Shown here piece after piece: positions 23,896 through 32,911 of a stretch of 64,000 bases of DNA; position 1 is the stretch's first letter; every line of letters starts with the position of its first letter. The notes under the pieces are model-generated. The model saw only the letters and a list, made by a program, of their open reading frames with translations. It was not told the origin of the DNA and searched no databases. A program made the position numbers and the translations under genes. The stretch spans positions 186,001 through 250,000 of the forward strand of contig NZ_ATWH01000001.1 of NCBI RefSeq assembly GCF_000421145.1, written 5' to 3'. The DNA comes from Glaciibacter superstes DSM 21135 (GTDB lineage Bacteria; Actinomycetota; Actinomycetes; Actinomycetales; Microbacteriaceae).

Positions 23896-25155
23896 ATGAC
23901 CAAAAGACCCTACACAGATCCGCAGGCGGCTCGAACGGGCGACCGGCTGCGGATCGCCATGATCGGCACCAGGGGCGTGCCGGCCGCCTATGGCGGGTTC
24001 GAGACGGCGGTCGAGGAGATCGGCCGCCGGCTCGCCTCTCGCGGTCACGGTGTCACTGTGTACTGCCGGTCACAACATCACGCGGCAACCCGCCGGGACT
24101 ACCTGGGAATGACTCTGGTGCAGCTCCCCGCCCTTCACCTCAAGGCCGTGGAGACACTGAGCCACACAGCGCTCTCGGTCGCCCACGCCGCCATGCATCG
24201 GAGGCCGGACGCCGCGTTCGTCTTCAACGCGGCGAACGCCCCGTTCGTCGCCATGCTCCGGATGCGACACATCCCAACGACGGTGCACGTCGACGGTCTT
24301 GAGTGGATGCGAGGCAAATGGGGAGCCGGCGGACGGCATTATTATCGATGGGCAGAACAGGTGTCCGTGAGGCAAGCGGATGCGCTGATCTCCGACGCGC
24401 AGGGAATCGTCGACTACTACAGCCACGAGTTCAGGGTCCCCACCGAACTGCTCACCTACGGCACCAAGATCCTCACCAACACACCCACCGATCGTCTGGT
24501 CGAACTGGGGCTCGGCGCCGGCGCGTATCATCTGGTCGTCGCCAGGTTCGAACCGGAGAACCACGTGGACGTCATCCTCGAGGGCTACCGGCGAAGCGGC
24601 GCCCGACTCCCATTGGTGGTGGTCGGGTCCGCGCCGTATGCGGAGAACCACACCAACCGCATCATGCGACTGGCCGCGCCGGACGACCGCATCCATATGC
24701 TCGGCGGGATCTGGGACCAGGACCAGCTCGATCAGCTCTACGCGCACGCCGCCACCTACCTGCACGGCCATTCCGTGGGTGGGACCAATCCGTCCCTGCT
24801 TCGCGCGATGGGTGCGGGCACCGCCGTCATCGCCTGGGACGTCGTCTTCAATCGCGACGTCCTCGGCGCAAGCGGCGCGTTCTTCGCCGACGCTCAGGGA
24901 GTTGCGACCCTGATCGACGACGCAGAGCTGAGCCCACACCGCACGGCGGAGGTGGCGGTGGCCCTGCAAGGACGAGCACGCTCCCTCTACAACTGGGACG
25001 CTGTCACCGACGGCTACGAAGGCCTCGCGCGCCGCCTGGCCGCGGGGTACAGCACGCACGGTCTCAGCAGTGGGCGCCGTCGCGAATCGGCCTGGGCAGA
25101 AACCGACGAATTGTACTCTCCCGCGAGCACAGCAGTCATCGGACGGCTCTCATGA
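23896..25155 (+). CDS. Glycosyltransferase, DUF1972/GT4 type
   Basis: A 419-residue GT-B glycosyltransferase. The N-terminal half has the DUF1972 opening (RIAMIGTRGVPAAYGGFET) found in rhamnosyl- and other hexosyltransferases of capsule and EPS loci; the C-terminal half has the GT4 pattern with HSVGGTNPSLLRAMGAG as the nucleotide-sugar-binding region. It probably adds the second sugar to the lipid-linked repeat unit on the cytoplasmic face. ATG 23896 begins 2 nt after the upstream stop and its stop overlaps the next start, so it is translationally coupled on both sides. Donor sugar unknown. Confidence 0.87.
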   Translation: MTKRPYTDPQAARTGDRLRIAMIGTRGVPAAYGGFETAVEEIGRRLASRGHGVTVYCRSQHHAATRRDYLGMTLVQLPALHLKAVETLSHTALSVAHAAMHRRPDAAFVFNAANAPFVAMLRMRHIPTTVHVDGLEWMRGKWGAGGRHYYRWAEQVSVRQADALISDAQGIVDYYSHEFRVPTELLTYGTKILTNTPTDRLVELGLGAGAYHLVVARFEPENHVDVILEGYRRSGARLPLVVVGSAPYAENHTNRIMRLAAPDDRIHMLGGIWDQDQLDQLYAHAATYLHGHSVGGTNPSLLRAMGAGTAVIAWDVVFNRDVLGASGAFFADAQGVATLIDDAELSPHRTAEVAVALQGRARSLYNWDAVTDGYEGLARRLAAGYSTHGLSSGRRRESAWAETDELYSPASTAVIGRLS

Positions 25156-25973
25156 GCCGCGCCGAATCGACCCGGCTGCGCCGGCCGCGCACCCGTTCGG
25201 CCGACGGCTACGCCCTGACGGTGCGCCGCCTCGCGAGTGCGCAGAAGAGTGCCGCGCCGGGAGCCCCACCGTACTCCATCTACGTCAACCGACGCGTCGG
25301 ACGCTACCTCGCCGCCTGGGCGTACCGGCGCGGCTTCTCCCCGAACGGCGTGACGGCGATCAGCGCCGCATTTACATTCATCGGCGTCGCCCTCATTGCG
25401 CTCGTGCCTCCCCAGTGGTGGCTCGGAGTCGTGGTCTGGCTGGCACTCGCCATCGGTTACGCCTTCGACTCAGCAGACGGCCAGGTCGCCAGGCTGCGCG
25501 GTGGCGGATCCGCAGCGGGCGAGTGGCTCGACCACATCGTGGACTGCATCAAGATCGCGACGCTCCATGGTGTGGTCCTGGTCGCCGCCTATCGGTTCTT
25601 CGATCTCCCGAACGCCGCGTGGCTGCTGGTGCCGATCGCCTACGGCGTGGTCGCGAGCGTGTCGTTCTTCGCGATGATCCTGAACGACCAGTTGAAAGCG
25701 AACCGGCGCCAGGCGGCATCCGCTGCCCATAGCCCTGTGCCAACCCGCGCACACCGCGGCGCACTGAAATCGGTGCTGCTCCTGCCAACCGACTACGGCA
25801 TCCTCTGCGCGGTGTTCCTGCTGCTTGGCTTTCCGCCGGTGTTCTTCGTCATTTACACCCTGATGGCCGTCGCCAACACCGGGCACCTCACTCTCGCGCT
25901 CGCCAAATGGTTCACCGATATGCGCGTGCTCGACGACCGTAACCTCAACAGTCAGAAAAGGAAGGCGTCATGA
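25152..25973 (+). CDS. CDP-alcohol phosphotransferase family membrane protein
   Basis: A 273-residue integral membrane enzyme with a perfect CDP-alcohol phosphotransferase motif: Asp106, Asp109, Gly110, Ala113-Arg114, Gly123, Asp127 and Asp131 in the D-x2-DG-x2-AR-x8-G-x3-D-x3-D spacing. The family moves a phospho-alcohol from a CDP-linked donor to a hydroxyl group, usually in phospholipid synthesis, using two metal ions. About six hydrophobic helices surround the motif. It is locked into the EPS operon by ATGA overlaps on both sides, so its product probably decorates or primes the polysaccharide instead of general lipids. The GDDW-type cytidylyltransferase at 48146 could make its donor. The actual alcohol is unknown. 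Confidence 0.85.
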   Translation: MSRAESTRLRRPRTRSADGYALTVRRLASAQKSAAPGAPPYSIYVNRRVGRYLAAWAYRRGFSPNGVTAISAAFTFIGVALIALVPPQWWLGVVVWLALAIGYAFDSADGQVARLRGGGSAAGEWLDHIVDCIKIATLHGVVLVAAYRFFDLPNAAWLLVPIAYGVVASVSFFAMILNDQLKANRRQAASAAHSPVPTRAHRGALKSVLLLPTDYGILCAVFLLLGFPPVFFVIYTLMAVANTGHLTLALAKWFTDMRVLDDRNLNSQKRKAS

Positions 25974-26875
25974 CCACTCAACCCCCAGGCGACAGGCTCG
26001 CCGTGATCGTCGTGAACTACGGGTCCGCCGATCTCCTTCGCGCAAACCTCGCCCTCTACGATCCGCGTCCGCTGGCTACCGCCGTCGTGATCGTCGACAA
26101 TTTCACAACGGATGCCGACGCAGAAGACACCCGCGAACTGGCCGACTGGATGGGATGGGAACTCGTCGCATCCCGGCGCAATCTCGGCTTCGGTGCCGGC
26201 ATGAATGCGGGAGTGGAGCGCGCGCGCAAACTCGGCTGCACGACATTTCTGCTCCTGAACCCGGACGCACGAGTCGAACCAGACGTTGTCGAGGCGCTCT
26301 TCTCCGAATGCCGCGAGAACCCGCTCTGCGCCGTTGCTCCCCGCATCGTGCGCGAAGACGGTCGCCTCTGGTTCTCCGGTGCGACGGTCCTGGTCGACCG
26401 CGGCAGTACGAGTACCGAAAGCGGCGCTGACAGCTCGGCCGCCAATGGGTGGATCACCGGTGCCTGCGTAACCATTCACGAGCGGCTCTGGGAGCGAATC
26501 GGCGGTTTTGACAACGACTATTTCCTCTATTGGGAAGACATCGATCTGTCGTGGCGACTGACAGAAGCCGGCGGACGCCTCCTGGTGCGCGACGACCTCA
26601 TTGCCGTTCACAGCGTCGGAGGCACCCAGTCCAGTTCAGGAAAGTCGCCATTGTACGTCTATTACAACTGCCGCAATCGGATGTTGTTCGCGTCAAAACA
26701 CCTGAATCGTCGATTTGTCCTTCGCTGGATTTTGAACAGTCCGCGGTATGCCGTCCAGGTATGCACCCGCGGTGCGGGCCGCCGAACGCTGCTGAGGAAG
26801 CCTGAGTTGATTGGCGCCGCTGTTCGCGGAACCGTCACCGGATCAATCGCGGCCCTTCGCGCACGACCCGCGTGA
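25970..26875 (+). CDS. Glycosyltransferase family 2
   Basis: A 301-residue GT-A enzyme, rhamnosyltransferase-like: opening LAVIVVNYGSADLL, acceptor-side FLLLNPDARVEPD (metal/nucleotide-binding Asp), and the catalytic-base segment YFLYWEDIDLSWRLTEAG. The C-terminal helix region is basic and probably membrane-associated. It would add a sugar to the EPS repeat unit in the cytoplasm. The start overlaps the CDP-alcohol enzyme stop by 4 nt. Donor and linkage unknown. Confidence 0.88.
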   Translation: MTTQPPGDRLAVIVVNYGSADLLRANLALYDPRPLATAVVIVDNFTTDADAEDTRELADWMGWELVASRRNLGFGAGMNAGVERARKLGCTTFLLLNPDARVEPDVVEALFSECRENPLCAVAPRIVREDGRLWFSGATVLVDRGSTSTESGADSSAANGWITGACVTIHERLWERIGGFDNDYFLYWEDIDLSWRLTEAGGRLLVRDDLIAVHSVGGTQSSSGKSPLYVYYNCRNRMLFASKHLNRRFVLRWILNSPRYAVQVCTRGAGRRTLLRKPELIGAAVRGTVTGSIAALRARPA

Positions 26876-26884
26876 GTGCACGTG

Positions 26885-28093
26885 ATGACCGTTCACTCTC
26901 GCCGGCCCCGTTCGGCCGATGACACGCCCATCCGTATTCTCGTCGCGCACCCTGGCGCCGAGCTGTTCGGTTCCGATCGCATGGCACTGGCAAGCATTGC
27001 CGGTTTCCTCGAGGCCGGCAACGATGTTGTCGTCACCACCCCGCAGGACGGGCCGCTCCCGGGCCTGGTGCGTCGGCTCGGCGCCACATTCGAACGGTGC
27101 CAGACCCCGGTTCTGCGCAAGAGCCTGCTGCACCCTGTCGGGCTGCTGCGGCTGGCGGGACAATCCTTGTCGGGGCTGATCGCCGGGACGAGACTGGTCT
27201 CCAGGTTCCGGCCGGACGTCCTCTACGTCAGCACGCTGACCATCCCGCTCTGGGCGGTGATCGGCAAGGTCACCCGAACGCCGGTGGTATGTCATGTCCA
27301 CGAGGCAGAGAGCACCGCCCCGCGCTGGATGCGGCGGGCGCTCGCAGCCGGCGCCCTGCTCGCCGAAACGGTGATCGCCAACAGCGAGTTCAGCGCTGAC
27401 GTGCTGAGGACCACATTCCCGCGCCTCACCCGGCGCATCAGGGTCGTCTACAACGGGATCGACGGCCCTGACCATCCCGGCACCGCCCGAACAGGGCTGA
27501 CCGGAGGTCTCAGGGTGGCATACGTCGGCCGGTTGTCGGCACGCAAAGGAGTCGACGTGGCCATCGCTGCTGTTGCGCTCGTTCGGGCTCATGGCAGCCC
27601 GGCACAGCTCGATATCATCGGCAGCGTCTTCGAGGGCAACGAAGCATACGAGGTGTCGCTCCATACCCTGGCCGAAGCGGAGGGCATCGCGGACGTCGTG
27701 CAATTCGTCGGCTTCATCCCCGATGTCTGGGATGCCTACGCCGGCTGCGACGTCGCCGTTGTTCCCTCGCGGTTCGATGAGCCATTCGGCAATACCGCCG
27801 TCGAAGCACTGCTGGCCGCGCGGCCCGTGATCGTCAGCGACACATCAGGCCTTCGCGAGGCAGCCGACGGTTATGAGTCCGCACAACGCTCCGCTCCAGG
27901 CGATCCGATCGACCTGGCACGAGCGCTCGAGCGCGCCATTGCCGAGTGGCCAGGGCTCCGCCGTGCCGCGCAGGGAGACTGTGAGCTCGCGCGTATCCGT
28001 CATTCTCCCGCCCGCTACCAGGCCCTGGTGGCAGCGATCGTCGGCCTCAGCTCATCGGCACGCACCCGGAGGGGAGAACCGGTGCGAATCTGA
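26885..28093 (+). CDS. Glycosyltransferase family 4
   Basis: A 402-residue GT-B retaining glycosyltransferase. The N-terminal Rossmann half begins IRILVAHPGAELFGSDRMAL; the C-terminal half has RVAYVGRLSARKGVDVAI and the E-x7-E motif FDEPFGNTAVEALLAA that binds the nucleotide sugar. It is coupled to the previous gene: GTG 26876 follows the upstream stop directly, and ATG 26885 is the alternative adopted here; neither has a good ribosome site. It is the last gene before a promoter-like region (28080-28150). Confidence 0.88.
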   Translation: MTVHSRRPRSADDTPIRILVAHPGAELFGSDRMALASIAGFLEAGNDVVVTTPQDGPLPGLVRRLGATFERCQTPVLRKSLLHPVGLLRLAGQSLSGLIAGTRLVSRFRPDVLYVSTLTIPLWAVIGKVTRTPVVCHVHEAESTAPRWMRRALAAGALLAETVIANSEFSADVLRTTFPRLTRRIRVVYNGIDGPDHPGTARTGLTGGLRVAYVGRLSARKGVDVAIAAVALVRAHGSPAQLDIIGSVFEGNEAYEVSLHTLAEAEGIADVVQFVGFIPDVWDAYAGCDVAVVPSRFDEPFGNTAVEALLAARPVIVSDTSGLREAADGYESAQRSAPGDPIDLARALERAIAEWPGLRRAAQGDCELARIRHSPARYQALVAAIVGLSSSARTRRGEPVRI

Positions 28094-28145
28094 GTTTTCT
28101 TCGCTGATACGAGTAGGGTTATCGCACCGATCGTGCAGGAGGTGA
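28080..28145 (+). promoter_or_regulatory. Promoter region and full-length Shine-Dalgarno of the BY-kinase gene
   Basis: TAGGGT (28114-28119) is a good actinobacterial -10. It is flanked by an 8-bp inverted repeat CGGTGCGA (28080-28087) / TCGCACCG (28122-28129). AGGAGGTGAT (28137-28146) is fully complementary to the anti-Shine-Dalgarno end of 16S rRNA and lies 5 nt before GTG 28152, so translation should be strong. Confidence 0.5.
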
Positions 28146-28151
28146 TGACTC

Positions 28152-29624
28152 GTGGAGCCACGCATGTACCTCACCGCATTACGCCGGAGATGGGTGCTCA
28201 TCCTTCTCCTGGGCCTGGTCGGCGCGGCAGCAGCCATGGTGTACGACTCGACGCAGCCGACCCTCTACAAGTCCACTGCGAGCGTCTTCGTCTCAACGCA
28301 GCGCGGCGACACGACCAGTGAACTCGTGCAGGGTTCGACGTTCACCCAGGCGAACGTCCTGTCGTACGCCCAACTGGCCCGCACACCCGTCGTTCTCCAG
28401 CCGGTGGTCGACGAGCTCGATCTGGCGGGCAGTGCATACAGCCTCGCGAAGGCGATCTCGGTCGATGTGCCCCTCAACACCGTGATCATCGACATCACCG
28501 CAGAGAATGGCGACGCCGGGCGTGCTGCCGAAATCGCCAACGCCGTCAGCAAATCACTCAGCTCCGTCGTCGAAGACCTCTCCCCCAAAGACCAGGCCGG
28601 CAAGTCGGCGGTCACGATGACCCCTGTCGCACCGGCCGTCACCCCCTCCGCACCATACGCTCCGAACACCCGCCTCATCGTCGTCAGCGGAATCATGGCC
28701 GGCCTCGCCGTCGGTCTCCTCCTGACCCTGCTCTGGGAGCTTCTCGACCCCCGTCTTCGAACAGTCAGCGAAGTCCTCCAGACGAGCAACGCCCCCTTAC
28801 TCGGCGCAGTGGCGCGCCTTCGCCGGGGCGATACCGGCATTGCCATGCTGCAGGATGCGCACAGCCAGCAGGCAGAATCGTATCGGCGCATCAGAACCAA
28901 CCTGGAATTCGCCAACGTCGAGCACAAGGTGCGACATATCCTGCTGACCTCCGCGACCATCGGCGAAGGGAAGACGACCACGACGATCAACCTCGCGCTC
29001 GCCCTCGCAGAACGATCCGACCGGGTGTTGCTCATCGACGCAGACCTTCGCAATCCACAAATTGCAGACCGATGCTCCCTTGAACGTTCGGTCGGGCTGA
29101 CCACTGTCCTGGTCGGCAAGATCAGGGCCGACGAAGCCGTACAGCGTTACGGGGAGTCCCTTGACGTGCTCACGTCTGGCGTTCCCCCTCACAATCCCGG
29201 CCAGCTCCTCGGTTCCCAGGCCATGGCGGAGCTCCTGGGCGAGCTTGCGCACCAGTACGACTTCATTGTGATCGACACTCCACCGCTTCTGGGGGCAACG
29301 GATGCGCTCGGTCTTGTTCACGCCGTGGACGGCGTCGTTGTTGTGGTGCGCTATCGAGCGACCAGGCGCCCGCAGCTCCTCAATGCGATCGAGGCACTGC
29401 GAGCGGTGAACGCGGACATCCTGGGAACCGTGTTCAACGGAATCAAGCCCGAAACCAGCGACGACCGGGTCTCGTATCGACCACACCCTGGAGAGCCGGC
29501 AGCGAATGTCAAAGCTCAACCCGGATCGGCCCGTGGAGACCGCGCGACACCGAAGGCACAGCCAGAATTGGCAGGTATGACGGATGCTGATGAGGGCAGC
29601 AGCGCTTCCCACAGCGCCGACTAG
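28152..29624 (+). CDS. Polysaccharide co-polymerase with BY-kinase domain (Wzz/Wzc-like)
   Basis: A 490-residue protein joining a Wzz-type chain-length domain (helix at about 14-32; second helix near 175-197) with a bacterial tyrosine-kinase-type P-loop domain. Walker A is GEGKTTT (271-277), Walker A' is LLIDADLR (293-300) and Walker B is FIVIDTPP (371-378). Such proteins set EPS chain length and control Wzy-dependent polymerisation. The C-terminal tail, where BY-kinases carry a Tyr cluster, has only one visible Tyr (VSYRPHP) and is otherwise Pro/Ala/Gly-rich, so classical cluster autophosphorylation is doubtful. It overlaps the Wzy-like gene by 41 nt. Confidence 0.87.
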   Translation: MEPRMYLTALRRRWVLILLLGLVGAAAAMVYDSTQPTLYKSTASVFVSTQRGDTTSELVQGSTFTQANVLSYAQLARTPVVLQPVVDELDLAGSAYSLAKAISVDVPLNTVIIDITAENGDAGRAAEIANAVSKSLSSVVEDLSPKDQAGKSAVTMTPVAPAVTPSAPYAPNTRLIVVSGIMAGLAVGLLLTLLWELLDPRLRTVSEVLQTSNAPLLGAVARLRRGDTGIAMLQDAHSQQAESYRRIRTNLEFANVEHKVRHILLTSATIGEGKTTTTINLALALAERSDRVLLIDADLRNPQIADRCSLERSVGLTTVLVGKIRADEAVQRYGESLDVLTSGVPPHNPGQLLGSQAMAELLGELAHQYDFIVIDTPPLLGATDALGLVHAVDGVVVVVRYRATRRPQLLNAIEALRAVNADILGTVFNGIKPETSDDRVSYRPHPGEPAANVKAQPGSARGDRATPKAQPELAGMTDADEGSSASHSAD

Positions 29625-30900
29625 CGGCGGCACGGTCATTCGCCTCGTCGCGGCGGTCGCTGTTGCGCTCGTCGGGTCGCGGATCTTCGTTGGCGGTGGG
29701 GCGACGATCGGCAACGCCGTTGCCCTGCTCCTTCTCCCCCTCTGGCTCCCCGTCTGGTCACGGTATCGGGGGGGCCGCGTCTTTGCCATCACCGGCCTGG
29801 TCGCTGCAGCGGCCGGACTCTGGCTGAGCGATTTCTCCTCCGCCGACCATTCCGTCAGTCCGGCCGGGGCACTGAGCGACATCGTCATGCTCCTCGGCGC
29901 CATTGCCGCCGTCGGGGTGCTGCTCTGGTCGCGGGACCTGCTGCCCGTTTGGCTCATCGGTACTCTCTACGGCGGTGGGATGCTGACCACCTCGGTGTTG
30001 GCTGGCGAACTCACCCAGGCGAACGCGTGGAAGTTCGGCCTGGGCTTCCCGCTGACGGTGATCGTGCTCTCCCTGCTCAGCCGGCCTGGGCTCCGCCGGT
30101 TCGAAGCCGTTGCCCTGCTGGCCTTCGCCGCCGCCGCCGTGGCAACGGACTCCCGCTATCGCTTTGCAACGCTGATGATCGCCGCCGTCTTGATCATCTG
30201 GGAGTTGGTGCCGAGCAGCCGGAGCCGTCGCGTCTCGACGCTGACCATGCTGGGAGCGGTTTCGATCATCGTCGTGCTGACCTATAACCTTGCCACGACG
30301 CTGCTCATCGACGGCTATCTGGGTGAGCAGGCGCAGACTCGCACGATTTCGCAGATCGAATTGTCTGGCTCGCTGATCGCAGGCGGGAGACCGGAACTGG
30401 CAGCATCCGTCGCCCTTTTCCAGGACCACCCATGGGGCTTCGGGGTGGGGGTATCTCCCAACCTTCACGATGTCCTGGTCGCCAAGACCGGAATGGCGGG
30501 CATCGGCTACCAGCCGAACAACGGTTATGTGGAGAACTACCTGTTCGGCCGCGGCTTCGAGCTTCACTCGGTCGCGGGCGACTTGTGGGCTTCGTTCGGC
30601 CTCCCAGGATTGGCGTTCGTGATTGTCTGCGTCGTTCTGACCCTGCACTCGATCGGTCGTCAACTCGGCGAGCGCGCAGCAACCGGGCTGGTGCTCGTGC
30701 TCGGAATCTCAACACTCTGGAACGCCCTGTTCAGCCCGATCTACGGCTCACTCTCGACGCTCGTGCTCACGATCGGGCTCGGGGCCTTGGCCAAGGACAT
30801 GGGCAGGCACGAAGACGCGTGGGGCGGGCCCACCACCGTCGCGTCGCTGCCTCGGGGTTCACGCTCGGGCAGCATGTCTCCGTTTACGAAACTGCAGTGA
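29584..30900 (+). CDS. Wzy-like EPS polymerase / O-antigen-ligase-type membrane protein
   Basis: A 438-residue polytopic membrane protein with about ten hydrophobic segments and a large extracytoplasmic loop late in the sequence containing LFQDHPWGFGVGVSPN, the HPxxGxG-type loop typical of Wzy polymerases and O-antigen ligases. No strong sequence family is recognised, which is usual for Wzy. Its place directly after the BY-kinase gene and its topology support a role in polymerising lipid-linked repeat units outside the membrane. The start at 29584 overlaps the kinase gene; the 3' end overlaps the convergent acyltransferase gene by 42 nt. Confidence 0.7.
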   Translation: MLMRAAALPTAPTSGGTVIRLVAAVAVALVGSRIFVGGGATIGNAVALLLLPLWLPVWSRYRGGRVFAITGLVAAAAGLWLSDFSSADHSVSPAGALSDIVMLLGAIAAVGVLLWSRDLLPVWLIGTLYGGGMLTTSVLAGELTQANAWKFGLGFPLTVIVLSLLSRPGLRRFEAVALLAFAAAAVATDSRYRFATLMIAAVLIIWELVPSSRSRRVSTLTMLGAVSIIVVLTYNLATTLLIDGYLGEQAQTRTISQIELSGSLIAGGRPELAASVALFQDHPWGFGVGVSPNLHDVLVAKTGMAGIGYQPNNGYVENYLFGRGFELHSVAGDLWASFGLPGLAFVIVCVVLTLHSIGRQLGERAATGLVLVLGISTLWNALFSPIYGSLSTLVLTIGLGALAKDMGRHEDAWGGPTTVASLPRGSRSGSMSPFTKLQ

Positions 30901-31920
30901 CGGCCGCTCAATCCAGAACCAGCTCGCGATGGCGCAGGGCACCGTCAATGCAATAGACAGCAGTGCGAAGAGTGGCGCGCCAAGCGCAGCACCTCCGAAA
31001 ATGGCGATGCACTGCTGCACCGGGAACGCGTAGATGTAGATGCCGTACGAGATGTCATTGCGGAACCAGAACACCCGGTGCCGAAGCAACGTCCCGGTGA
31101 CGATAAGCGCATATCCCAGGGGGAGGGCCGCAAGTAGTCGGTAGTCGGGCAGCCAGGCGGACGCGATCGTGACCGCGAAGGCGACACCGACGAGCGGCCA
31201 GGACGCCGGAATCCGATCCTGGAACCGGTAGATGAGTGCACCGGAGACGAACATGACGCCAAACCGGGCGCCGCCTGCGAGGTAGAAGTTGTCAACGGGC
31301 CCATACCCGGTCGCGATAACGGCGACCAGGCACACCAGGAACGCACAGGGCAAAACCCATGCCCGTCTGATGAGGCTGGACACCCCCAGGACCAGTACGC
31401 CGAGGTAGCAGAGGAACTCCCACCACAGAGTCCACAGGGAGCCATTCCACACCCCGGGGTACGGCACGTCGAGAGGGGTGCCTGCGATGCCGTACTGGGT
31501 GATCCGCAGTGCCGCGTTCCGAACGACGTAGCCAACGCCATCCGTCCAGAAATCGGCGGGGAGGAATCCACCGGAGAGCAGAATCGCTGCGGGAGCGATA
31601 ACCGCGGCAGTCACGATCAGGCAGGCGTAGAAGCCGGGAAGTATCCGCAGGAAACGGGCTCGCAGGAACTCCCACCATTTCGGGTGGCGAATCCAACTCG
31701 ACACGATGAGGTAGCCCGAAATGGCGAAGAACCCGTCCACCCAGACATTGGCGAGCAATTGCCGCAGCGGACCGTCCGCGATGTCGCCGCCGGTCAGGGG
31801 AAAGGAGTGCCAGAGGATGACTCCGGTTGCCAGCATCAGGCGGATCGCGTTCAGGGCGTTCGCCTTCGGCTGGAACGCTTCTGCGAGCGATGTTCTGGTG
31901 ATGATGAGACTCTGCGTCAT
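30859..31920 (-). CDS. Acyltransferase 3 (OafA/ExoZ-like) family protein
   Basis: A 353-residue membrane acyltransferase with about ten helices. The catalytic His lies in the first-helix segment LMLATGVILWHSFPLTGG, followed by WVDGFFAISGYLIVSSW, both hallmarks of the family. It would transfer acetyl or another acyl group to EPS sugars at or across the membrane. Its start overlaps the stop of the glycosyltransferase-like gene upstream (ATGA at 31917-31920), so the two are coupled. Confidence 0.88.
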   Translation of the reverse strand: MTQSLIITRTSLAEAFQPKANALNAIRLMLATGVILWHSFPLTGGDIADGPLRQLLANVWVDGFFAISGYLIVSSWIRHPKWWEFLRARFLRILPGFYACLIVTAAVIAPAAILLSGGFLPADFWTDGVGYVVRNAALRITQYGIAGTPLDVPYPGVWNGSLWTLWWEFLCYLGVLVLGVSSLIRRAWVLPCAFLVCLVAVIATGYGPVDNFYLAGGARFGVMFVSGALIYRFQDRIPASWPLVGVAFAVTIASAWLPDYRLLAALPLGYALIVTGTLLRHRVFWFRNDISYGIYIYAFPVQQCIAIFGGAALGAPLFALLSIALTVPCAIASWFWIERPSLQFRKRRHAARA

Positions 31921-32801
31921 GGGCGCTCCTGCCGCCCGCCGATGCGAAGGGACGGGCGCACGGGGTCATCAACCACGCCATGCGCCGCGTATTCCGGCTG
32001 TGCGGGCGCGCCGGTCACCGGAGTCTCGAGGGTGAGCCGGTCGCCTGCAAGATGCTCCGCGAGATGCACAAAACTCGAGAAGTGGGGGCCAAGGAGATAT
32101 CCGGATGCCGCCAGCAGGTAGAGATCCACGATCGCGGCGCGCACCGCGGCAGTGGAGTTGTATTCCCCTTTGCCGGTCTGCGCAACGCAGCCGGGCACCG
32201 CGGCCAGGATCCGATCCTGCGCCTCAGGCACATCACAGGAGACGAAAAATCGCACATCGGCGTCTTCACTTCGAAGCTCAGACATCCTGCGGATGAACCA
32301 GTCGACCGGGGAGGTGTCCCTCGTCGCCTGATGCGAAACGGCGTGCGCCCGCACGTTCACCCCGACGTATGGCCGACCACGGAGCTCGCTGTCGAAGACT
32401 GCCCGGATCGGCCGGGCGATCTCGTCGACCGGTTGCATCGAGCAGAACTCCTCCTGCCAGGGCCCTGCCTCTGGCGGAAGCTGGATCGGGCTTCCCGTAC
32501 GGATCTGCCAGACCAACTCTTCGCGCTTGTGGGCATCCAACCAGTCGAGCGTTTCGTCCACATACGGGTAGAAGCGGGCCAGCAGCCGGGAGGTGGCGCG
32601 CGACACCGTCGGGCCCGTGACGTGCCAGAGTTCTGGCAACGTCGGCCCGAAGAGCTTGCCGGTCGGCCAGACATACCGAAAATCGCGGCCCTCGAGCTCG
32701 GCCAGGCTCCGGCAGCCGAGCACAACACGAATCCGGTTTCCGAGTCCGGAATCGTAACCGTTGTACGCGATGAGGGTCGGTGTCAGGAACGGGAGCGCCA
32801 T
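31917..32801 (-). CDS. GT-B glycosyltransferase-like protein, NodZ/fucosyltransferase-like
   Basis: A 294-residue protein with the layout of alpha-fucosyltransferase-type GT-B proteins: an N-terminal SGLGNRIR-type loop, a central YVGVNVRAHAVSHQ strand whose Arg resembles the GDP-fucose-binding HxR motif, and a C-terminal LLGPHFSSFVHLAEHL segment like the S-S-F motif of NodZ/O-FucT proteins. Identity is too low by eye for a firm assignment; it could instead be an EPS protein of unknown activity. ATG 32801 has GGTGG upstream; the frame to 32954 runs into the divergent neighbour. It is coupled to the acyltransferase gene. Confidence 0.5.
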   Translation of the reverse strand: MALPFLTPTLIAYNGYDSGLGNRIRVVLGCRSLAELEGRDFRYVWPTGKLFGPTLPELWHVTGPTVSRATSRLLARFYPYVDETLDWLDAHKREELVWQIRTGSPIQLPPEAGPWQEEFCSMQPVDEIARPIRAVFDSELRGRPYVGVNVRAHAVSHQATRDTSPVDWFIRRMSELRSEDADVRFFVSCDVPEAQDRILAAVPGCVAQTGKGEYNSTAAVRAAIVDLYLLAASGYLLGPHFSSFVHLAEHLAGDRLTLETPVTGAPAQPEYAAHGVVDDPVRPSLRIGGRQERP

Positions 32802-32911
32802 GTGCCACCCGCCTTCTGAAGCGCAGTCCGCCCGATCGGTCCTGTCCCGCGCGCCTGCTGCGGCCCGCGCGTAGCCTTGATGGTGCACACCGTTGATGCG
32901 AGGGAGGCCAG

